A DNA stretch of 64,000 nucleotides from CAADGL01 sp964643885 (lineage in GTDB: Bacteria > Planctomycetota > Phycisphaerae > UBA1845 > Fen-1342). Below, piece after piece: positions 7,711 through 17,642 of this stretch (position 1 is its first letter; every line of letters begins with the position of its first letter). Both the position numbers and the translations under genes were made by a program. The notes beneath the pieces are model-generated. The model did no database searches. It was not told the origin of the DNA and saw only the letters and a list, made by a program, of their open reading frames with translations. Location of the stretch: positions 45,494-109,493 of the forward strand of contig CAZXUI010000006.1 in NCBI GenBank assembly GCA_964643885.1. The letters run 5' to 3'.

Positions 7711-9225
7711 CTAACTCCAGGCGATCTGGTCGGCCCGGCCGGCGCCAAAAAGCGGAAGCTGGTGCCGCTCGAAGGCGTCTTTGCGGAAGGCGCCGTCGAT
7801 CGGGATCGGATAGCGGCCGGAGAAGCAGGCCGTGCAGTAGGACTCGGCGTGCTCCGCGACAGCGGCGAGCATGCCCTCGAGCGAGAGATAGGCCAGCGAA
7901 TCGACGCCGAGGAACGCGCGAATCTCGTCGACGCTGCGCGCAGAGGCGATCAACTCCTCGCTCTGGGGAAAGTCGATGCCGTAGTAGCAGGGGTGGCGGA
8001 TCGGCGGACTGGCGACGCGCAGGTGAATCTCGTTCGCGCCGGCCGCCCGCAGGGCGCGCATCTTTCCGCGGGTGGTCGTGCCGCGGACGACGGAGTCCTC
8101 GACGACGACGAGCCGCTTGCCGCGGACCGTCGCCGAGATCGGGTTGAGCTTGAGCTTGACCGTCAGATCGCGGATCGCCTGCGTGGGCTGAATGAACGAC
8201 CGGCCGACGTAGTGATTCGTCGTGAAGCCGCGGCCGATAGGAATGCCGGACTCTTCGTGATAGCCGAGCGCGGCGCAGCGGGCGCAGTTGGGCACGGCGA
8301 CGACCAGGTCTGCCTCCACCGGCGCCTCGCGGGCCAGCGCCCGGCCGAACTCCTTGCGCACCAGATGCACGCTCTCGCCGAAGACGCGGCTGGCGGGGTC
8401 GGCGAAGTAGACCAGCTCAAAGATGCACTGGGCGTGCCGCAAGCCGTCGGGCTCGACGAAGCGGCGCGAGGACATTCCCTTGAGCGAGAGGGTGACGATC
8501 TCGCCCGGCTCGACGTCGCGCACGTACTCGGCATCGACCAGGTCCAGCGCGCAGGTCTCGCTGGCCACCGCCCACGCGACACCGCGCGAGCCGTCGTCGC
8601 GGGTGACGTCCATGCGGCCGAGGCAGAGCGGGCGGTTGCCCGAGGGATCGCGGACGGCCTCGATTCGGTCCGGATACATCAGCAGTAGGCAGTAGGAGCC
8701 GCTGACCTGGCGCAGGACTGCGGCCAGCGGGTCCGGCTGATCGCGGAAGACCTCGCTGGCGAGCAGATGCAGAATCACCTCGGTGTCGGAGGTGGTCGTG
8801 AAGATGTGGCCGCGGCCTTCGAAGGCGTCGCGCAGGGCGGCCGCGTTGACGAGATTGCCGTTGTGGCAGACGGCGACCTGACCGATTCCCGCGCTGACGA
8901 GCAGCGGCTGGGCGTTGGCCTCGCGGCACGAGCCGGTGGTCGAGTAGCGCACATGGCCGACGGCCATCGGGTTGCGCAGCTCGGCCAGGTTCGCTTCGCT
9001 GATCGCGTCGGTGACGAGTCCCATGCCCGCGCGGCGGATGATCGTGCGGCCGTCCGACGAGCAGATGCCGGCGGACTCCTGGCCGCGATGCTGCTGTGCG
9101 TACAGTCCCAGGTAGGTGAGTTCCGCGGCGCTGGGGTGACCGACGATTCCGAATAATCCGCAGTAGTGGCGAACGTCCTGCAATTGTGGTCCCGCTATGG
9201 CTACGCGTCGATTCGCTCGCTCCAT
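7711..9225 (-). CDS. purF: Amidophosphoribosyltransferase
   Basis: First step of de novo purine synthesis: PRPP plus glutamine gives 5-phosphoribosylamine, in the cytoplasm. The 504-aa protein has a 21-residue propeptide before the catalytic Cys22 (HYCGLFGIVG), the class-II glutaminase motifs (QQHRGQESAGI, GHVRYSTTGSC, CHNGNLVN, TTSDTEV) and the PRPP loop LVVVEDSVVRGTTTRGKM. Cys residues in RHAQCIFE, HPCYYGIDFP and YCTACFSGRYP match the 4Fe-4S ligands of the Bacillus-type enzyme, so this is the cluster-bearing, autoprocessed class. Stands alone, divergent from the LptD-like gene. Confidence 0.97.
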   Translation of the reverse strand: MERANRRVAIAGPQLQDVRHYCGLFGIVGHPSAAELTYLGLYAQQHRGQESAGICSSDGRTIIRRAGMGLVTDAISEANLAELRNPMAVGHVRYSTTGSCREANAQPLLVSAGIGQVAVCHNGNLVNAAALRDAFEGRGHIFTTTSDTEVILHLLASEVFRDQPDPLAAVLRQVSGSYCLLLMYPDRIEAVRDPSGNRPLCLGRMDVTRDDGSRGVAWAVASETCALDLVDAEYVRDVEPGEIVTLSLKGMSSRRFVEPDGLRHAQCIFELVYFADPASRVFGESVHLVRKEFGRALAREAPVEADLVVAVPNCARCAALGYHEESGIPIGRGFTTNHYVGRSFIQPTQAIRDLTVKLKLNPISATVRGKRLVVVEDSVVRGTTTRGKMRALRAAGANEIHLRVASPPIRHPCYYGIDFPQSEELIASARSVDEIRAFLGVDSLAYLSLEGMLAAVAEHAESYCTACFSGRYPIPIDGAFRKDAFERHQLPLFGAGRADQIAWS

Positions 9226-9340
9226 CCGACTCAGTATGTTAGCACATCAGCGGCCGCGCGGGGATTGACCCCCACCCGCATGCCCCGATAATGGCCGCCG
9301 GTTCGTCGAGCGCGGTCCTGAGAGAACCCGGAACTGGCCC

Positions 9341-12300
9341 TTGAAACGCGTCCCGCCCGCTTTGCGTCCGCATCGCCCGCCGAAAGCGGCCGGGACCGCG
9401 CTCCCGAATGCCCTCCGGCTCCGAGCGGTCGCCGCCGCCCTGCTGGCCATGCTGGCGGGCGCTTTCGCACCGCCCCTCGCTGCACAGCAGGTTCCCGGCG
9501 ACGAGGAGCCCCTGCTGCCGGAGTCCATCAGCCACGACGACGTGACCATGGCCGGCCGGTACGTCCGCCAATGGCGCCAGGAAGACGGCACGCTGACGCT
9601 GCTGTTCAATGGCGGCTTCGAGATGACCTTCGGCCAGCGGCGGCTGGAGGCCCGGGACGCGGTGGTCTGGATCGAACCGCGGCGGACCGAGCTGGAGGGG
9701 CGCAAGTACTTCGAGCTGACCGTTTATCTCTCGGAGCAGGCGGTGGTGCGCGAGCCGGGAGGGACGGTGACCGAGGACCAGACGCTGCTGGTCAGCAATA
9801 TCCGCACGTTCGGCCGCATCACCAAGTCGCACGACGCCCATTCGCCGGAATCGATGGAGACGAGCGAGTTCTATCAGCGCGCGATGGCGGACCGGGAGCG
9901 GATCGAGCGCGGCGTGCCGCCGGAAACGGCCATGCCGCCGGTGACGGTGAAGCGGCCGGCCGACGCAGACCGCGACCGCCCCCCTACCATCGTGCGCTAC
10001 GACTTTCCTGAAGGGGTCGAGCCGGCCCAGACGCCGGCGGGCGAGCAGGTCTTCATCGCCACCGGACGGGTATACCTTTCGCAATCCGGCGGGCCGGATT
10101 CGCCGGTGCTGGAGATCATGGCGGATCACGCAGTGGTCTTTCCGGCGGAGAGTGCGGCGGAGGCGCTGCTGGGAGACCAGGAGCCGACGACGCGGCCGGC
10201 GACGCAGCCGGCGGAGGGCGAGGCGGGGACGCCGGGCCAGGAGGATTCGTCGCAGGAGCCGCCGGCGGTGCGGCCGGAGCAGACGCCGGGTCTGGGGCAG
10301 ATCGGGGAGCGGATCCGGGCGGTCTACCTGGAAGGCGACGTGGTGCTGTCGTTGGGTACGCGGACGGTGCGGGCCAACCGGCTGTACTACGACTTCGAGC
10401 GCAGCCGGGCGATGATTCTCGACGGGGTGTTTCGGGCGGAGATTCCGGATCGCACGGTGCCGATGTATGTCCGTGCGGCCGAGATCCGGCAGCTCTCCGC
10501 GCGCGAGTTCGCCGCGACGCAGGCGATGGTGAGCACGAGCGAGTTCTACACGCCGCACTATCACGTCGGGGCGGAGAAGGTGATCGTCCGCGACCTGACG
10601 CTGCGGACGGCCGGGGGCGAGGCGGCGGGGAAGCTGGCGGGCGAGTACGAGCTGCATAACTCGACGCTGAACGTCGGCGGCATGCCGCTGATGTGGTGGC
10701 CGTACAGCTCGGGCCGATTCGAGGCGAGCGAGACGCTCATTCGCCGGATTCGCACGGGATACAGCGACGATTTCGGGGCGGAGTTCGAGACGGCGTGGTA
10801 CCTGTTCAACCTGCTCGGGATCACGAGCCCGCCGGGCTATGACGCGACGCTGCGGCTCGACTATTTCACCGACCGCGGGCCGGCGACGGGGGTCGACGTC
10901 GACTATCTGCGTGAGGATCACTTCGGCCTGCTGCGCACGTATTACATCAATGACGGGGGCGAGGACAACCTCGGGCCGCTGCGCGACAACACGCCTGCGT
11001 CGGCCGACCGTGGGCGGGTGCTGTGGCGGCATCGCCACTATCTGCCGAACGACTGGGAGCTGACGCTGGAGCTGAGCTATATCAGCGATCCCGGATTTCT
11101 CGAGGAGTATCGCCGCTCCGAGTTCAACGAGGGCAAGGAGCAGGAGACGCTGGTCTACCTGAAGCGGGCCCGCGACAACGAGGCGATCACGCTGCTGACC
11201 AACTGGCGGCTGTTGAATTTCACGACGCAGACCGAGCACCTGCCAGAGCTTGCGTACCGCCGCATCGGCGACACGTTCCTCGATCCGTTCGTCAATTACC
11301 TGGAGGGCCGGGTCGGCACGGTGCGCTATCGTCCGGACGACCGCCGCTTCTTCGATCAGCGCCGGCTGGACAACACGGCCGCGACCGACACGACCTTCCG
11401 CGCGGACGGGCGCGAGGAGCTGGAGCTGCCGCTGAAGCTCGGGCCGGTGAACCTGGTGCCGTTTGCGAGTCTCCGGGGGAGCTACTGGGACGGCCAGCCG
11501 CGCGACGACGGGGGGCTGTGGCGCGGGCTGGGCGTGTATGGAGCGCGCGGGAGCACGACCTTTTCGAAGGTCTATGACGAGATCGAGTCGGAGCTGCTCG
11601 ACATTCACCGCGTCCGGCACATCGTCAAGCCGGACTTCGCCGCCTGGTGGTCGCACAGCAACACGCGCAGCGAGCTGATCACGCCCTTCGACGAGGGCAT
11701 CGAGACGATCGACGATTTCTACGGCGTGACCTTCGGCCTGCGGCAGACGTGGCAGACCAAGCGCGGCAACGCCGACGACCGCCGCACGGTCGACGTGCTG
11801 CGCTTCGACCTGGAGGCCGGGCTCTTCGGAGGCGAGGTGCAGGCGGCCGAGCAGTCGGCCGGGTATGCCAATCCGCTCCGCCCCGAAGACAGCCGCACGC
11901 GGAATTACCTGGCGGCGGACGTCGCCTGGCGGCTGAGCGACACGACCAGCATCCTGTATGACCTGAACTTCGACCTGAATGACGGGGCGGTCGACCGGCA
12001 GAACGTGTCGATCGCCGTCGAGCGGCTGCCGCGGCTGGCGTATGTCTTCGGGTGGCGCTCGGCGGGCGACATCGACATGAACGTGATCGGCGGCGGGTTC
12101 AACTACAAGCTCAACGAGAAGCACATCGTCACGACGCGGGCGTGGTGGGATATCGACGAGGGGCGGCTGGGGGAGTTCTCGGTGGCCTATGTGCGCAAGC
12201 TTCCGCGCTGGTACTTCTCGGTGAATCTCGAGATCGACGAGGTTTTCGAGGATGTGAAGGTCTCGGTGGCGATGTGGCCGGAGGGCATCCCCGAGTGGAC

Positions 12301-12355
12301 GCTGGGTTCGCGGCGGTTCACGGGATTGGGCACGAGCACGGGCATCCGGCCGTAG
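9341..12355 (+). CDS. lptD: LptD-like outer-membrane LPS-assembly protein
   Basis: A TTG start gives 1004 aa with a signal peptide ending near LAGAFAPPLAAQQ. The N-terminal third contains OstA/LptA-type beta strands (GGFEMTFGQRRLEARDAVVW; GDVVLSLGTRTVRANRLYYD); a Pro/Glu-rich linker (~270-310) splits it. The remainder is a predicted beta-barrel with alternating aromatic strands, typical of LptD, which inserts LPS into the outer leaflet together with LptE. The sequence contains no cysteine at all, so the disulfides that activate E. coli LptD cannot form. Symbol assigned by family resemblance. Divergent from purF; the flanking genes do not help. Confidence 0.72.
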   Translation: MKRVPPALRPHRPPKAAGTALPNALRLRAVAAALLAMLAGAFAPPLAAQQVPGDEEPLLPESISHDDVTMAGRYVRQWRQEDGTLTLLFNGGFEMTFGQRRLEARDAVVWIEPRRTELEGRKYFELTVYLSEQAVVREPGGTVTEDQTLLVSNIRTFGRITKSHDAHSPESMETSEFYQRAMADRERIERGVPPETAMPPVTVKRPADADRDRPPTIVRYDFPEGVEPAQTPAGEQVFIATGRVYLSQSGGPDSPVLEIMADHAVVFPAESAAEALLGDQEPTTRPATQPAEGEAGTPGQEDSSQEPPAVRPEQTPGLGQIGERIRAVYLEGDVVLSLGTRTVRANRLYYDFERSRAMILDGVFRAEIPDRTVPMYVRAAEIRQLSAREFAATQAMVSTSEFYTPHYHVGAEKVIVRDLTLRTAGGEAAGKLAGEYELHNSTLNVGGMPLMWWPYSSGRFEASETLIRRIRTGYSDDFGAEFETAWYLFNLLGITSPPGYDATLRLDYFTDRGPATGVDVDYLREDHFGLLRTYYINDGGEDNLGPLRDNTPASADRGRVLWRHRHYLPNDWELTLELSYISDPGFLEEYRRSEFNEGKEQETLVYLKRARDNEAITLLTNWRLLNFTTQTEHLPELAYRRIGDTFLDPFVNYLEGRVGTVRYRPDDRRFFDQRRLDNTAATDTTFRADGREELELPLKLGPVNLVPFASLRGSYWDGQPRDDGGLWRGLGVYGARGSTTFSKVYDEIESELLDIHRVRHIVKPDFAAWWSHSNTRSELITPFDEGIETIDDFYGVTFGLRQTWQTKRGNADDRRTVDVLRFDLEAGLFGGEVQAAEQSAGYANPLRPEDSRTRNYLAADVAWRLSDTTSILYDLNFDLNDGAVDRQNVSIAVERLPRLAYVFGWRSAGDIDMNVIGGGFNYKLNEKHIVTTRAWWDIDEGRLGEFSVAYVRKLPRWYFSVNLEIDEVFEDVKVSVAMWPEGIPEWTLGSRRFTGLGTSTGIRP

Positions 12356-12621
12356 GACCCCGGTCCAGTCGGTCGGGAATTCTGCCTCGCGGATCGGGGA
12401 GTGCGGGTGGCGCGCCACCCCCCGCCCGCTCCGCCGCCTCTGACGAACCGCGTCCGGGGCTGATCGTCGCGGCTGAAAGGCCCGCGCTCGCCGAGGAGTT
12501 TGGAACGGAACCGCGACGGTGAGCGGCGCGCATGGGCTCGGTGCAGGCAGACGGTCGCGGCTCGGATGATGCGGGCAGGACGCCCGGGCTGCCGGATTTG
12601 CGCGATGCTCGACCAGGCAGA
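12356..12621. other. Convergent intergenic region with GGGTGG palindrome
   Basis: Between the convergent lptD-like and debranching genes. GGGTGGCGCGCCACCC (12405-12420) is a perfect 16-bp palindrome that could end transcription, though no T-run follows. Near 12506 and 12551 are short pieces (ACCGCGACGGTGAGCGG and its inverse) of the GAGCCGCGACCGTGA repeat seen at 32.5 and 38.9 kb. Confidence 0.5.
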
Positions 12622-14595
12622 CTACGGTCGGGCGATCGGCCGGGCGGCGCCTTTCCGACCCGGTTCCTTGCGGACGCGCAGCACACTGAGCTTCAGTCGC
12701 AGCAGCTCTCCCATGGCCGGCGCGAAGAACGGGCAGCCGCGGGGGTTGTGCGGCGCGTCGCCGTCGGCCTGCTCGCTGAGGTGGCCGAGCCCGGCCTGCT
12801 TGAGCTGCGCCATCAGCGGGGGCAGAAACCGCTCGGCCGCCTCGCGGCGGGCCGCGGCGGTGTCGCCGCGCACGCGGACCCACGCCTCGACGAAGGGGCC
12901 GAGCAGGTGCGGCCAGACGGTTCCCTGGTGTGCAGCGCCGTCGCGCTGCCGCACGTCGCCCTCGCAGCGGGGCGCGTATCCGCCCTCGCCCGGGGCGAGC
13001 GTCCGCAGCCCGACGGGTGTCAGCAGCCGCCGCTCGACGGCGTCGACGACGGCGCGGGCCGGCTCGAGCTCCAACAGCATCGTCGGCACGCCACCCACGG
13101 CGTAGATCTGGTTGGCGCGGAAGGTGCGATCGGCGGAGCTGCGCTTGTGGTCGCAATCCACGACGTCGAACAGGCAGCGGTCGGCCTGGTTCCAGAACCG
13201 CCGCCGAAAGCTGGCCACGCCGTGCAGATATTCCTTGCGCCAGCGCTCCGAGAAGCCGCCGGCGAAGTCCAATGCCGCCAGCCAGAGCGCCTGCACTTCG
13301 ACCGGCTTGCCGACGCGCGGCGTGACGACCCAGTTGCCGACCTTGGCATCCATCCAGGTGAGCTGCGTGCCGGGCTCGCCGCAGGCGAGCAGGCCATCTT
13401 TGTCCACGCGAATGCCGAAACGCGTCCCCGCGGAGTAGCTCGTCAGGATCGCGTCGACGGCGTCGAGCAGAATCTGGCGCTCGGAGCGATTCAGCGGATC
13501 GCCGTTGCTCTCGGCCGCCCGCAGCAGGTCCTGCACGGCGACGACGAACCAGAGCGATGCGTCGACCGAGTTGTATTCCGCTCCCTCGTGGGCTTCTCGA
13601 AAGCGATTCGGCAGCATGCCTTCGGAGAGACTGGCCGCCCACTCCAGCAGGACCTGTTTGGCCAGGTCCAGCCGGCCGGTGGCGATGCACAGCCCGCGCA
13701 GGGCCGAGAAGGTGTGCCGCCCGATGTCGGCGAACCACGGATAGCCGGCCAGGATCGTCCGCCCCGAGCCGCGCTGCACGATGTACGCGTCGGCCGCCCG
13801 CTGGAGAGCGTCGGCGAAGCCGGACCGCCGCCGGGCTTCGCGCTCGCTGAGCTGGCGATGGGCCTGGAGCGCGGTACCGGAGCCGAAGGCCGCCGCACCG
13901 CTCTCCCCCGCCGCGAGCAGCCACACCGCCGGCCCCTCGGCGAGGTCGAACCGCAGACAGCCCGGCGAGGCCAGATCCTCGATACAGTCCATGCCCCGCG
14001 CCCGCTCCTGCGTGTACAGAAAGCTTCGATACCAGTAAGGCTCGTGCGTGTAGGCGCCGTTGGAGAGCGAGACGATCGCCGGCACGCACTCGTAGGGCCG
14101 CCACGTCACGCGCTCGCCAGCGATCCGGGGCTGAAACGAGAACTCCACGTTCTCGCGCTGGAGGGCATGAAAATCACGCCCGGCGAGGAACGGCCGCACG
14201 CTGAGCGTGGCCGGCCCGCTGCCCTCCAGCCGCCGCCAGCAGAGCACGACCAGCGGTGCTCCGTGCGGCACGAAGAGCTGTTGCTCGATCCGCGTCCCGT
14301 CCTTGAGCCGAAAGACCCACGTCGGCCACGGATCGGCGGCGAAGCCCTCGGGTGTTCGGCCATTATCCGGGTGAATCACGTCCGGCGTGTAGCGCTGCGA
14401 GCTGATGGGCGCTGCGCCGGCCTGCGTCTCGACCCAGGCGTCGAAGCCGCTGACGAGCACGACCCGGCCGGTCGGCGGCGACATGGCCGGCAAAAGCAGG
14501 GCGTGATAGCGCCGCGTACGGACGCCGCTCATCGTGCCGCTGGCGAAACCGCCCAGCCCGTCGGCCTCCAGCCACTCGAATTGATCAGACAGCAT
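12622..14595 (-). CDS. Glycogen debranching enzyme (amylo-alpha-1,6-glucosidase family)
   Basis: 657 aa. The N-terminal GDE_N-type domain starts almost at once (EWLEADGLGGFASGTMSGVRTRRYHALLL is its hallmark; here EWLEADGLGGFASGT and RTRRYHALLL) and runs to about residue 240. The C-terminal (alpha/alpha)6 barrel begins near 280 with ILAGYPWFADIGRHTFSALR and includes YNSVDASLWFVVA, TWMDAKVGNWVVTPR and GAAHQGTVWPHLLGPFVEAW, matching GH133-like enzymes with their acidic catalytic residues (TWMD, QGTVWP). It removes 1,6-linked branches from glycogen in the cytoplasm. No glycogen operon is visible around it; the ABC pair upstream is on the same strand with 206 nt between. Confidence 0.9.
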   Translation of the reverse strand: MLSDQFEWLEADGLGGFASGTMSGVRTRRYHALLLPAMSPPTGRVVLVSGFDAWVETQAGAAPISSQRYTPDVIHPDNGRTPEGFAADPWPTWVFRLKDGTRIEQQLFVPHGAPLVVLCWRRLEGSGPATLSVRPFLAGRDFHALQRENVEFSFQPRIAGERVTWRPYECVPAIVSLSNGAYTHEPYWYRSFLYTQERARGMDCIEDLASPGCLRFDLAEGPAVWLLAAGESGAAAFGSGTALQAHRQLSEREARRRSGFADALQRAADAYIVQRGSGRTILAGYPWFADIGRHTFSALRGLCIATGRLDLAKQVLLEWAASLSEGMLPNRFREAHEGAEYNSVDASLWFVVAVQDLLRAAESNGDPLNRSERQILLDAVDAILTSYSAGTRFGIRVDKDGLLACGEPGTQLTWMDAKVGNWVVTPRVGKPVEVQALWLAALDFAGGFSERWRKEYLHGVASFRRRFWNQADRCLFDVVDCDHKRSSADRTFRANQIYAVGGVPTMLLELEPARAVVDAVERRLLTPVGLRTLAPGEGGYAPRCEGDVRQRDGAAHQGTVWPHLLGPFVEAWVRVRGDTAAARREAAERFLPPLMAQLKQAGLGHLSEQADGDAPHNPRGCPFFAPAMGELLRLKLSVLRVRKEPGRKGAARPIARP

Positions 14596-14801
14596 GCAGG
14601 TTGCCTTCTCCGCCGCAGACGGCCGGTCGAATTGGAGGGGTCAGGTTCGCGCCGCGCCGATGCGGCGGATTATAGGCAGTGGCCCTCCACCTGCCGACCG
14701 GGCGCAGCTCGCATTATCGGGCAGCGCGAAGGGCGGCGGCCGATCGACGCGCGGCCTGTCAAGCACTGATACGCCGGCGGGCCGGCCGTGGTTTGATGCG
14801 C

Positions 14802-16343
14802 TCAGACGACCACTCGTTCGTCCGTGTAGCGGCGCGAACGCTGCTGGATCTGGGCGTTGACGCGGCGGACGAGCAATCCGGCGGCCAGCCCGACAGCCGC
14901 CTGGACCCCGATGCCCATCCAGAGAAAGTCGGTATATCCGCGGACCGCCAGGACGAGCGTGCCGATCGGCGTGGTGGAGCTGAGCACGCCGTAGCCGGTC
15001 CAGTAGCTGCGGTCGAACTCCTGGACGGCGCCGAGGAGGACGTGATCGATCGCGACGGGCGCCACTTTCAGGACGACGACGATCAGCAGCATGGCGACCC
15101 AGGGGCGAAACTGCATCGCCCGCAGCACGTAGATCAGGTTTCCGTCCGCCCAGACGGACAGAACCAGGGCGGTGACGACGGCGGCCACGACGGGTCCGGC
15201 GTTCATCGCCTCGATCAGCTCGACCGATGAGGCGTGCTGCGGCCCCAGGCGATAGAGCAGGGCCATGACCAGCGGTGCGGCCGCGGCGAGAATCAGGGGC
15301 AGTGCCAGCACGGCCCGCCGCAGGCCGTGGCGTCGCGGCTGGCCGAATGCCTCGGAGATTTCGAGCTGGAGCCGCTCGCCGGCGGCGCCGTTGAGCGCGA
15401 GGTAGTTCACCAGCAGCAAGACGACGATTGACGAGATGAACTGCGCGGTGACGAGGCCCTCCGCCGGGTCGAACGGGCCGAAGGCGAATAGTCCGGCGGC
15501 GCGCGTTCCGACGATCAGCAGGGCGCTGATCACGCCGACGAGCAACAGTCCGAGGGGGATGCTGAAGGCGGGCCGGTCGACGGCCCGGGCGATGCGGATC
15601 GACGCGGCGGCGAAGATCAGGCCGAGGGCGACCTGAAACGCGCAGGCGACGACGACGACGCTCTGGTCGAGCGGCACGGCGCCGCGGCTGAAGAGGACGA
15701 TGACGGCGCCGCCGCTGAAGATGCCGCACAGCAGGGCGAGCCCCGGCACGAGCGTCACGCCGGACCAGCCGCCGAGCACGCTCACCGCGATGGCCCAACC
15801 GACGAGATTCGTCTTGCCGCGCGTCGCGAGCGCCGTCAGCAGCGTCAGCGACGACAGGAGAAAGGCCAGACACAGCAGCCCGAGCTGCGCCATCGCCCAC
15901 AGGCCGGCGACGATCCCGACGCCGCTCAGCGGCCCGGGCAGGGCGAGCGCACGCGAGTACATGCCGCAGAAGATCGAACCCGCCACGAGCGTGACGAGGT
16001 AGAGCGCTGCGAGCTGCACCAGCGGGCCGGTCAGGTAGCCGACGACGAGGCGCAGGCCGCTGAGCGGCGCGAGCCGGTGCGACTCGATCATGCCGCTCTG
16101 GAAATCGCGCTGCACGGCCCGGTGGATGCAACCCGGCCCGTAGAGCAGCAGCAGCAGTGCCTGTGCGCCGGTGACAATTCCAAGCCACGCGACGGACATT
16201 CGCCCGGCGTGATTCTCGAAGACGACCGAATAGGTCATCGAGGCGAAGAAGATGATCACCGCCGCCAGCGCGAGCGGCACGAGGATCAGATTGCGCCGCC
16301 CGGTCAGACTGAAATGCAGCGGGATGAACGGATTGAGCCGCAT
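14802..16343 (-). CDS. ABC-2-type transporter permease
   Basis: 513 aa with about twelve hydrophobic segments in two halves (first around NLILVPLALAAVIIFFASM, last near IGVQAAVGLAAGLLVRR). A long GPGCIHRAVQRDFQSGMIE region after the second helix is typical of ABC-2 permeases. The gene starts three bases after the stop of the ATP-binding gene, so the two form an operon and the proteins a complex in the inner membrane. Substrate unknown; ABC-2 exporters move lipids, polysaccharides, drugs or haem. Confidence 0.85.
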   Translation of the reverse strand: MRLNPFIPLHFSLTGRRNLILVPLALAAVIIFFASMTYSVVFENHAGRMSVAWLGIVTGAQALLLLLYGPGCIHRAVQRDFQSGMIESHRLAPLSGLRLVVGYLTGPLVQLAALYLVTLVAGSIFCGMYSRALALPGPLSGVGIVAGLWAMAQLGLLCLAFLLSSLTLLTALATRGKTNLVGWAIAVSVLGGWSGVTLVPGLALLCGIFSGGAVIVLFSRGAVPLDQSVVVVACAFQVALGLIFAAASIRIARAVDRPAFSIPLGLLLVGVISALLIVGTRAAGLFAFGPFDPAEGLVTAQFISSIVVLLLVNYLALNGAAGERLQLEISEAFGQPRRHGLRRAVLALPLILAAAAPLVMALLYRLGPQHASSVELIEAMNAGPVVAAVVTALVLSVWADGNLIYVLRAMQFRPWVAMLLIVVVLKVAPVAIDHVLLGAVQEFDRSYWTGYGVLSSTTPIGTLVLAVRGYTDFLWMGIGVQAAVGLAAGLLVRRVNAQIQQRSRRYTDERVVV

Positions 16344-16346
16344 GGG

Positions 16347-17288
16347 TCAGTCCTCCGAACGTGCGCCGGACTGGAGATACACGGTCTCCAGGTCGGCTTT
16401 GCGGGCCTGAAACTCGGCGACGGGCAGGCCGGCGGAGATCATCTCGGCCAGCAGCCGCGCGGCCGCCTCGCGGCCGGCATCGTATTGCAGGACGATTACG
16501 TCGCCGTCGACGTGAACCTGCTCCAGCCCGTCGATCGTCGCCAGGCGCGTCGCCACGTCCCCCATGCGCCTGGCCAGAAGGATGCGATACGTCACGACCG
16601 GCCGATCCGCCTCTCCGGCGACCTGCGACACTGTGCCGAAGCGCAGCAGCCGCCCGCGCTCCATGATCGCCACGTGCGTGCTGAATTCGGCCAGGTCCGC
16701 CAGGATGTGCGACGAGACGATGATCGCCTTGCCCTGGTCACGCAGGCTGGCGAGCAACTGCCGGAACTGGATTCGCCCGGCCGGATCGAGGCCCGCGGCC
16801 GGCTCGTCGAGCAGAATCACATGCGGGTCGGGCAGCAGCGTGCGGGCGACGGCCAGGCGTTGCCGCATGCCGCGCGAAAGCGAGCTGATCTTCGCGTCCA
16901 CCTTGTCGCCCAGCCAGAGCCGCTCGAGCCAGTGGTCGATCCGTTCGTCCGTCAGCCGCCGGCCGAGGTCATAGCAGCTCGCGACGAACTCGAGGAACTC
17001 GCGCACCGTCAGCGTCTCGTAGAGCGACGGCGTATCGGGCGTGAAGCCGAGATGGAAGCCGACGCGCGGGTCGGCGGTGGCAACGTCATAGCCGAAGACG
17101 CGGATGCGGCCCGCCGTAAGGGCCTGAAGGCCGGCGGCCGCGCGGAGCGTGGTCGTCTTGCCGGCGCCATTGGCGCCGATCAGCCCGAGCAGGTCTCCGC
17201 CGCGCAGCTCGAAGGAGATGCCGTCGACGGCCATCAGGCGGCCGAACTGAACCCGCAGGTTCTCGACGACCAGCAACGCTTCGCTCAT
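16347..17288 (-). CDS. ABC transporter ATP-binding protein
   Basis: ATG at 17288 gives 313 aa starting MSEALLVVENLRVQFGR. Walker A is GANGAGKTTT, the Q-loop follows at FTPDTPSLYETLTVREFL, the signature is LSRGMRQRLAVA, Walker B VILLDEPAAGLDP and the H-loop IIVSSHIL. The ~90-residue C-terminal tail (DVATRLATIDGLEQVHVDGD) is the DUF4162-like extension common in exporter ATPases. It drives the permease encoded directly downstream. Confidence 0.95.
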   Translation of the reverse strand: MSEALLVVENLRVQFGRLMAVDGISFELRGGDLLGLIGANGAGKTTTLRAAAGLQALTAGRIRVFGYDVATADPRVGFHLGFTPDTPSLYETLTVREFLEFVASCYDLGRRLTDERIDHWLERLWLGDKVDAKISSLSRGMRQRLAVARTLLPDPHVILLDEPAAGLDPAGRIQFRQLLASLRDQGKAIIVSSHILADLAEFSTHVAIMERGRLLRFGTVSQVAGEADRPVVTYRILLARRMGDVATRLATIDGLEQVHVDGDVIVLQYDAGREAAARLLAEMISAGLPVAEFQARKADLETVYLQSGARSED

Positions 17289-17642
17289 CTTCGCTCCGCG
17301 GCGATGCACGGGCGAGCCGTGCGGCCTGTATGGCGCGCCGTCCGGCCGCGTGCACTGTCGAGGCGGCGGCGCGGCGGCGCGATCGTGCCCGCGTCTGTAT
17401 CCAACGTGAATTCCGCGGCCCGGCCGCAACCTTTGCCCGGCCGCGGTTCGAAAGATCATCGACGATTGGAAGGGGATGCTCAAGGCCGCGGGCGGCCGCC
17501 GGCCGCCGGCGTGCTTCGACGATTTGTGGATCGTGAAACAGGCGGCAGGCGCCGGGAGCGTCCCGACACCTGCCGCGAAGAGAGCGTCAAAAGGCGCTGG
17601 GCCCGCCGCGGCGTCACTCGACGCGCGGCACGCCCCCCCTGC
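17289..17642. other. Non-coding gap between ABC operon and CHRD gene
   Basis: 354 bp carrying the leader of the ABC operon and the terminator of the CHRD gene (separate entry). The rest is plain GC-rich DNA; I see no small gene and no repeat-family member. Confidence 0.5.
17542..17576 (-). terminator. Strong hairpin terminator of the CHRD gene
   Basis: Read on the minus strand, GCGGCAGGTGTCGGGA and TCCCGGCGCCTGCCGC pair over 16 bp (two G-T wobbles) around a 3-nt CGC loop, followed by CTGTTT. It lies 66 nt past the CHRD stop codon. Stem strength compensates for the short T-tract. Confidence 0.75.

Noticed and set aside
9239..14104. Minus-strand open frame of 1621 codons
   Set aside because: It is antisense to the LptD-like gene and out of frame with the debranching gene; composition is Arg/Pro-rich shadow sequence without domains.
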